Shown here: positions 7,524-10,362 of the stretch, in pieces
Numbering within the stretch: position 1 is the stretch's first letter
How the letters are laid out: each line of letters begins with the position of its first letter
DNA from: JBIOYL01 sp044870185
GTDB taxonomy: Bacteria > Actinomycetota > CALGFH01
Direction of reading: 5' to 3'
NCBI GenBank assembly: GCA_044870185.1
Contig: JBIOYL010000191.1
Coordinates: forward strand, 1 to 10,362
Length of the DNA: 10,362 nucleotides
Notes under the pieces: model-generated
What the model saw: the letters and a program-made list of their open reading frames with translations, nothing else
What the model was told of the DNA's origin: nothing
The model's database searches: none
Made by a program: the position numbers and the translations under genes

Positions 7524-8525
7524 CTACCGCTTCCAGGTCACCAGATTCGACTTGTCGAGCTGGTGCCGGGTGTCGATCAGACGCACCGCGCCGGAGGTGG
7601 AGCGCATCGACAACGACTGGGTGAGCACCTCGTGGTGCTCGAACCGCACGCCCCGCAGCAGCTCGCCGTCGGTCACCCCGGTGGCGGCGAAGAACACGTT
7701 GTCGCCGCGCGCCAGGTCGTCTATCGTGAGCACCCGGTCGACCTCGTACCCGGCGTCCAGGGCCGCGCGACGCTCCTCGTCGTTGCGCGGCCACAGGCGT
7801 CCGAACAGCGCCCCGTCCATGCACTTCAGTGCGCAGGCGGTGATCACGCCCTCCGGGGTGCCCCCGATCCCCACGGCCACGTCGACGCCGGTGCCCGGCC
7901 GCGCGGCCATGATGGCCCCGGCCACGTCGCCGTCGAGCAGGAACTTGATGCGCGCGCCGGTGGCACGCACCCGACGCACCAGCTCCTCCTCGTGGCGAGG
8001 CCGGTCGAGGATGCAGACGGTCAACTCCTCCACGGCCGTCCCCTTGGCCTTGGCGATCCGACGCAGGTTCTCCTCGATCGGCGCTTCGAAGTCCACCACG
8101 CCGGCGGCATCAGGGCCGACCGCGAGCTTCTCCATGTAGAAGCAGGGGCCGGGGTCGAACATCGTGCCCCGCTCGGCCACGGCCACCACGGCGATCGCGT
8201 TCGGCAGGCTCCTGGCCGTCAACGTCGTGCCGTCGACCGGGTCGACCGCGACGTCCACCTGCGGGTCGACGCCGAGGCCGAGCCGCTCGCCGTTGTAGAG
8301 CATGGGCGCCTGGTCCTTCTCACCCTCACCGATCACGACCACGCCGCTCATGGCCATCGAGTTGAAGACCGGTCGCATCGCGTCGACGGCGGCCTGGTCG
8401 ACCAGCTCCTTGTCGCCACGGCCCAGGTGGCGCGCCGCCGCCATGGCGGCCGCCTCAGTGGCCCGCACCAGCTCCAGGGCGAGATTGCGGTCCGGTCCCC
8501 GCCGAAGATCCCCCTGCTGCGTCAT
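7524..8525 (-). CDS. glpX: Fructose-1,6-bisphosphatase class II (GlpX)
   Basis: Hydrolyses fructose-1,6-bisphosphate to fructose-6-phosphate, the committed gluconeogenic step, which is needed for growth on glycerol-type substrates. In Calvin-cycle organisms GlpX-type enzymes may also act on sedoheptulose-1,7-bisphosphate. The 333-residue protein has the class II signatures GEGEKDQAPMLYNGE (66-80), AVDPVDGTTLTA (93-104, metal-binding Asp residues), LLDGDVAGAI and GIGGTPEGVITACALKCMDG (219-238). All key blocks are intact and the length is typical. The start is ATG at 8525, just after GGAGGTGA (8529-8536). It lies 109 bases after the channel/HAD gene, in a spacer containing an 11-bp perfect inverted repeat that could control glpX translation. 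The stop is TAG. Confidence 0.95.
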   Translation of the reverse strand: MTQQGDLRRGPDRNLALELVRATEAAAMAAARHLGRGDKELVDQAAVDAMRPVFNSMAMSGVVVIGEGEKDQAPMLYNGERLGLGVDPQVDVAVDPVDGTTLTARSLPNAIAVVAVAERGTMFDPGPCFYMEKLAVGPDAAGVVDFEAPIEENLRRIAKAKGTAVEELTVCILDRPRHEEELVRRVRATGARIKFLLDGDVAGAIMAARPGTGVDVAVGIGGTPEGVITACALKCMDGALFGRLWPRNDEERRAALDAGYEVDRVLTIDDLARGDNVFFAATGVTDGELLRGVRFEHHEVLTQSLSMRSTSGAVRLIDTRHQLDKSNLVTWKR

Positions 8526-8528
8526 GGT

Positions 8529-8536
8529 TCACCTCC
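8529..8536 (-). promoter_or_regulatory. glpX ribosome binding site within a self-complementary element
   Basis: GGAGGTGA on the minus strand, with the GGAGG core six bases before the glpX ATG. It sits inside TCACC-GGA-GGTGA (8529-8541), which could form a 5-bp hairpin. The same 8-base word recurs at 8593-8600, and its complement lies between the two at 8576-8583. Confidence 0.7.
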
Positions 8537-8573
8537 GGTGACGGCACCGTCGGGCCGCCTCGACCACCGTGGC

Positions 8574-8602
8574 GGGGAGGTGACCGGAGCAGTCACCTCC
8601 CC
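8574..8602 (-). promoter_or_regulatory. Perfect inverted repeat upstream of glpX: possible RNA switch, attenuator or operator
   Basis: GGGGAGGTGAC (8574-8584) and GTCACCTCCCC (8592-8602) form an 11-bp perfect stem around a 7-base loop, in the 109-base gap between the channel/HAD gene and glpX. No T-run follows in either direction, so it is a poor classical terminator. In the mRNA the second arm (TCACCTCC) is also exactly complementary to the glpX ribosome binding site GGAGGTGA. The upstream arm and the ribosome binding site could therefore compete for it. A DNA operator for a dimeric regulator, or a terminator for the upstream gene, are alternatives. Confidence 0.5.
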
Positions 8603-8634
8603 ACCTGCGAACGGTCACGCTCTCCCTTCACGCC

Positions 8635-10335
8635 CTACGAGCGGCCGGCTGCCGCGCCGGTCGGGGCCGCCTGGCTGGCGAGGCCGGCGATCACGCCAGG
8701 GGCCTGGGCGAGGCTGGTGATCACGGCGTCCGGCTCGGAGAGCTGCTGGACCGTCGGCGACGACGGCGCCTCGCCGCGCAGCAGCCAGATGGTGCGCATG
8801 CCGAGCTGCTTGGCCGGGCGGACGTCGGCGTCCAGCCGGTTGCCGATGTGCACGGCGCGGCTGGGCGGCACGCCCGCGTGGGTCAGGGCGTAGCGCCAGA
8901 TCCGCGCGTCCGGCTTCATCGCGTTGGCCGCCTTGGCCAATGCCAGGACGTCGAACAGCTCGAACAACCCGTCGCGGCGCAGCGCCTCCAGCACCTGCTC
9001 GTCCTGGTTGGCGACCAGGGCGAGCTTGTAGCGACCGGCCAGCGCCCGCAGCGTCGCCGGCACCTCCGGGTACAGGTGGTCTGGGCCGTAGTTCAGGTAG
9101 CGGCCCGCGAGGTCGTGGATCCGCTCCCGGTCCACCCCGAAGCGGGTGGCCATGGCGGTGCGCAGGTCACCCTGGCGCTCCCGCTGCGCGTTGTACTCCT
9201 CCCAGAACGCCTGCTCGTCGAAGCGGTCGCCGGCCAGCTCGCGGACGGCCCGCAAAAGCGCCTGCGCCCAGCCGTCGTCGTCGTACAGGCTGCCGCCCAT
9301 GTCGAAGGTCACCAGCTCGATCGGGGCGCCACGACCATCCCCGGTCGGCAGCGGCAGGTGGGCCATGTCCGCGGGCAGGCTGGAGATCACCACCGGGGCG
9401 CGGGCCGCCGACCCTGGGTGGTGGACCTTCGGCTCGGGTGGGAACACCCCGGCCAGCGCCCGCCGGACGATCTGGTCGTGGATCAGCAGGCCGAGCAGGG
9501 CGCCGATGGTCGGCCCGATCGTCGTGGCCAACAACGCCAGCCCGCCGCGCGGACCGGGGATGGCGACCTTGCCGAAGCCGACCAGCCACAGCATGATCCG
9601 GGGGCCGAAGTCGCGCCACGCGTTCAGCGAGGCCTGCGAGATCGGCGCCTCGATCAGGATGATCAGCCCCACCGTGCTGCCCACGATCAGCGGGAAGAAC
9701 CAGGCCGCGGGCGCGCTGATCGCCTTGCTCTCCGACAGGGCCAGCACCACCAGGATGAGCATTGCGGTGCCCAGGATCTCGCCCAGGAACCCGAGCCAGA
9801 TCGGGAACTCGTGGTAGGCCGCCGCGCCGGTTCCGAACCCCGGGTTGGGGACGTAGGTGGTCAGTGACGACGCGAACGTCTCGCTGCCCTTGGCGCCGAA
9901 GGTCACCCCGGCCCGCTCGGCGGCCTGGTGCAGGCTGCGGCCGATCAGCGCCCACGCCAAGGCCGCGCCCACAAACCAGCCGACCAGCTCGGAGATGAGG
10001 TAGCGGGGCACGTTGCGCCACGGGAACCGCCCGCTGACGGCGAACGCCAACGTGAACCCCGGGTTCAGGTGCGCGCCCGACAGCGGCGCGCTGATGTAGA
10101 CCGCCAACGCGATCGCCAGTGCCCACCCGAAGATGACCGGCAGGATGTTGCCGGTCCACACCACGCCCGGGCGGTTCCACGCCGCGGCCCCGCCGATGCT
10201 CAGGCCCAAAAACCCCAGCACGGCGCAGCCCAGCACCTCCCCCACGATGCTGGACAGCACCGTGGGCTCGCCCGGCACCTCCTCGACCACCACCTGCTCG
10301 GCCGGGCCATGGGTTTCGACAGCCGTCTCGCTCAT
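8635..10335 (-). CDS. Aquaglyceroporin (MIP family) fused to a C-terminal HAD-superfamily hydrolase domain
   Basis: A 566-residue protein with two domains. Residues about 27-290 form a six-helix MIP channel, with likely helices near 27-50, 63-84, 111-132, 176-199, 206-229 and 262-286. The first pore motif reads SGAHLNPG (NPG at 91-93); the second reads SLNAWRDFGPR (NAW at 238-240). Arg241 and the following Asp, typical of glycerol facilitators, are kept. After a ~50-residue linker a HAD class IA-like domain begins at about 339. Its motifs are VTFDMGGSLYDD (Asp345, with Gly where the second Asp is usual), LVANQ (442-444), KPD (Lys474) and HIGNRLDADVRPAK (497-509). MIP C-termini face the cytoplasm, so the hydrolase should be cytoplasmic. 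The substrate is unknown; G3P or 2-phosphoglycolate are guesses from the neighbourhood. ATG at 10335 follows AAGGAGG by eight bases. No ribosome binding site precedes internal ATGs near the domain boundary, so the fusion looks real. Confidence 0.85.
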   Translation of the reverse strand: MSETAVETHGPAEQVVVEEVPGEPTVLSSIVGEVLGCAVLGFLGLSIGGAAAWNRPGVVWTGNILPVIFGWALAIALAVYISAPLSGAHLNPGFTLAFAVSGRFPWRNVPRYLISELVGWFVGAALAWALIGRSLHQAAERAGVTFGAKGSETFASSLTTYVPNPGFGTGAAAYHEFPIWLGFLGEILGTAMLILVVLALSESKAISAPAAWFFPLIVGSTVGLIILIEAPISQASLNAWRDFGPRIMLWLVGFGKVAIPGPRGGLALLATTIGPTIGALLGLLIHDQIVRRALAGVFPPEPKVHHPGSAARAPVVISSLPADMAHLPLPTGDGRGAPIELVTFDMGGSLYDDDGWAQALLRAVRELAGDRFDEQAFWEEYNAQRERQGDLRTAMATRFGVDRERIHDLAGRYLNYGPDHLYPEVPATLRALAGRYKLALVANQDEQVLEALRRDGLFELFDVLALAKAANAMKPDARIWRYALTHAGVPPSRAVHIGNRLDADVRPAKQLGMRTIWLLRGEAPSSPTVQQLSEPDAVITSLAQAPGVIAGLASQAAPTGAAAGRS

Positions 10336-10343
10336 GTGCGTGC

Positions 10344-10350
10344 CCTCCTT
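10344..10350 (-). promoter_or_regulatory. Strong ribosome binding site of the channel/HAD gene
   Basis: AAGGAGG on the minus strand, eight bases before the ATG at 10335. It supports this as the start of the fused gene. Only 27 bases of upstream sequence are in the window, so neither a promoter nor further upstream operon genes can be judged. Confidence 0.75.
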
Positions 10351-10362
10351 TGCCGGCTGGGA

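Noticed and set aside
6796..7824. Upstream extension of the rpiA frame
   Set aside because: It is a shadow of rpe and part of glpX. The ATG at 6795, overlapping the rpe stop, is the natural start.
9365..9368. Internal ATG (Met324) as a separate start for the HAD domain
   Set aside because: No ribosome binding site precedes it and there is no stop between the two domains, so a single fused protein is the simpler reading.

Overview
The window is very GC-rich, with G or C at almost every third codon position, several GTG starts and strong AGGAGG-type ribosome binding sites. This, together with the protein types, suggests a high-GC actinobacterial-type chromosome. That is inference; no 16S or other lineage marker is present. 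Coding density is high: the longest gap between genes is about 109 bases, so there is no gene-free stretch over 300 bases. No tRNA, rRNA, CRISPR array, transposon or integrase is visible.

Left part, plus strand (about 1-1880): the 3' part of a polyphosphate kinase 2 (PPK2) gene, cut by the window edge and apparently missing an internal piece that should carry the Walker A loop. It is followed by a GpsA-type NAD(P)-dependent glycerol-3-phosphate (G3P) dehydrogenase with its own good ribosome binding site.

Right part, minus strand (10335 down to 1965): seven genes in one direction, most overlapping or nearly so. In transcription order: an aquaglyceroporin fused to a HAD-type phosphatase domain; glpX (class II fructose-1,6-bisphosphatase); rpe (ribulose-phosphate epimerase); rpiA (ribose-5-phosphate isomerase); then glpA, glpB and glpC (the three-subunit anaerobic-type G3P dehydrogenase). 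The two blocks converge in an 84-base gap at 1881-1964 that holds a weak terminator-like hairpin.

How they fit together: the MIP channel domain could pass glycerol or a similar small solute. GlpABC oxidises G3P to DHAP and passes electrons to the membrane quinone pool. DHAP can then be condensed to fructose-1,6-bisphosphate by an aldolase not in the window. GlpX commits that to fructose-6-phosphate, and Rpe/RpiA link it to the pentose phosphates. GpsA catalyses the opposite reaction, DHAP to G3P for lipid synthesis. The cluster therefore reads as a glycerol/triose-phosphate to hexose and pentose-phosphate module. No glycerol kinase is present. glpX, rpe, rpiA and a HAD phosphatase are also gene types found in Calvin-cycle (cbb) operons, so that alternative cannot be excluded from this window alone.

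The points most worth a second look are the channel-phosphatase fusion with altered NPA motifs and altered HAD motifs, a possible RNA switch ahead of glpX built from three copies of an 8-base word, the PPK2 gene lacking its P-loop, and an Rpe in which a metal-binding His is replaced by Gln.
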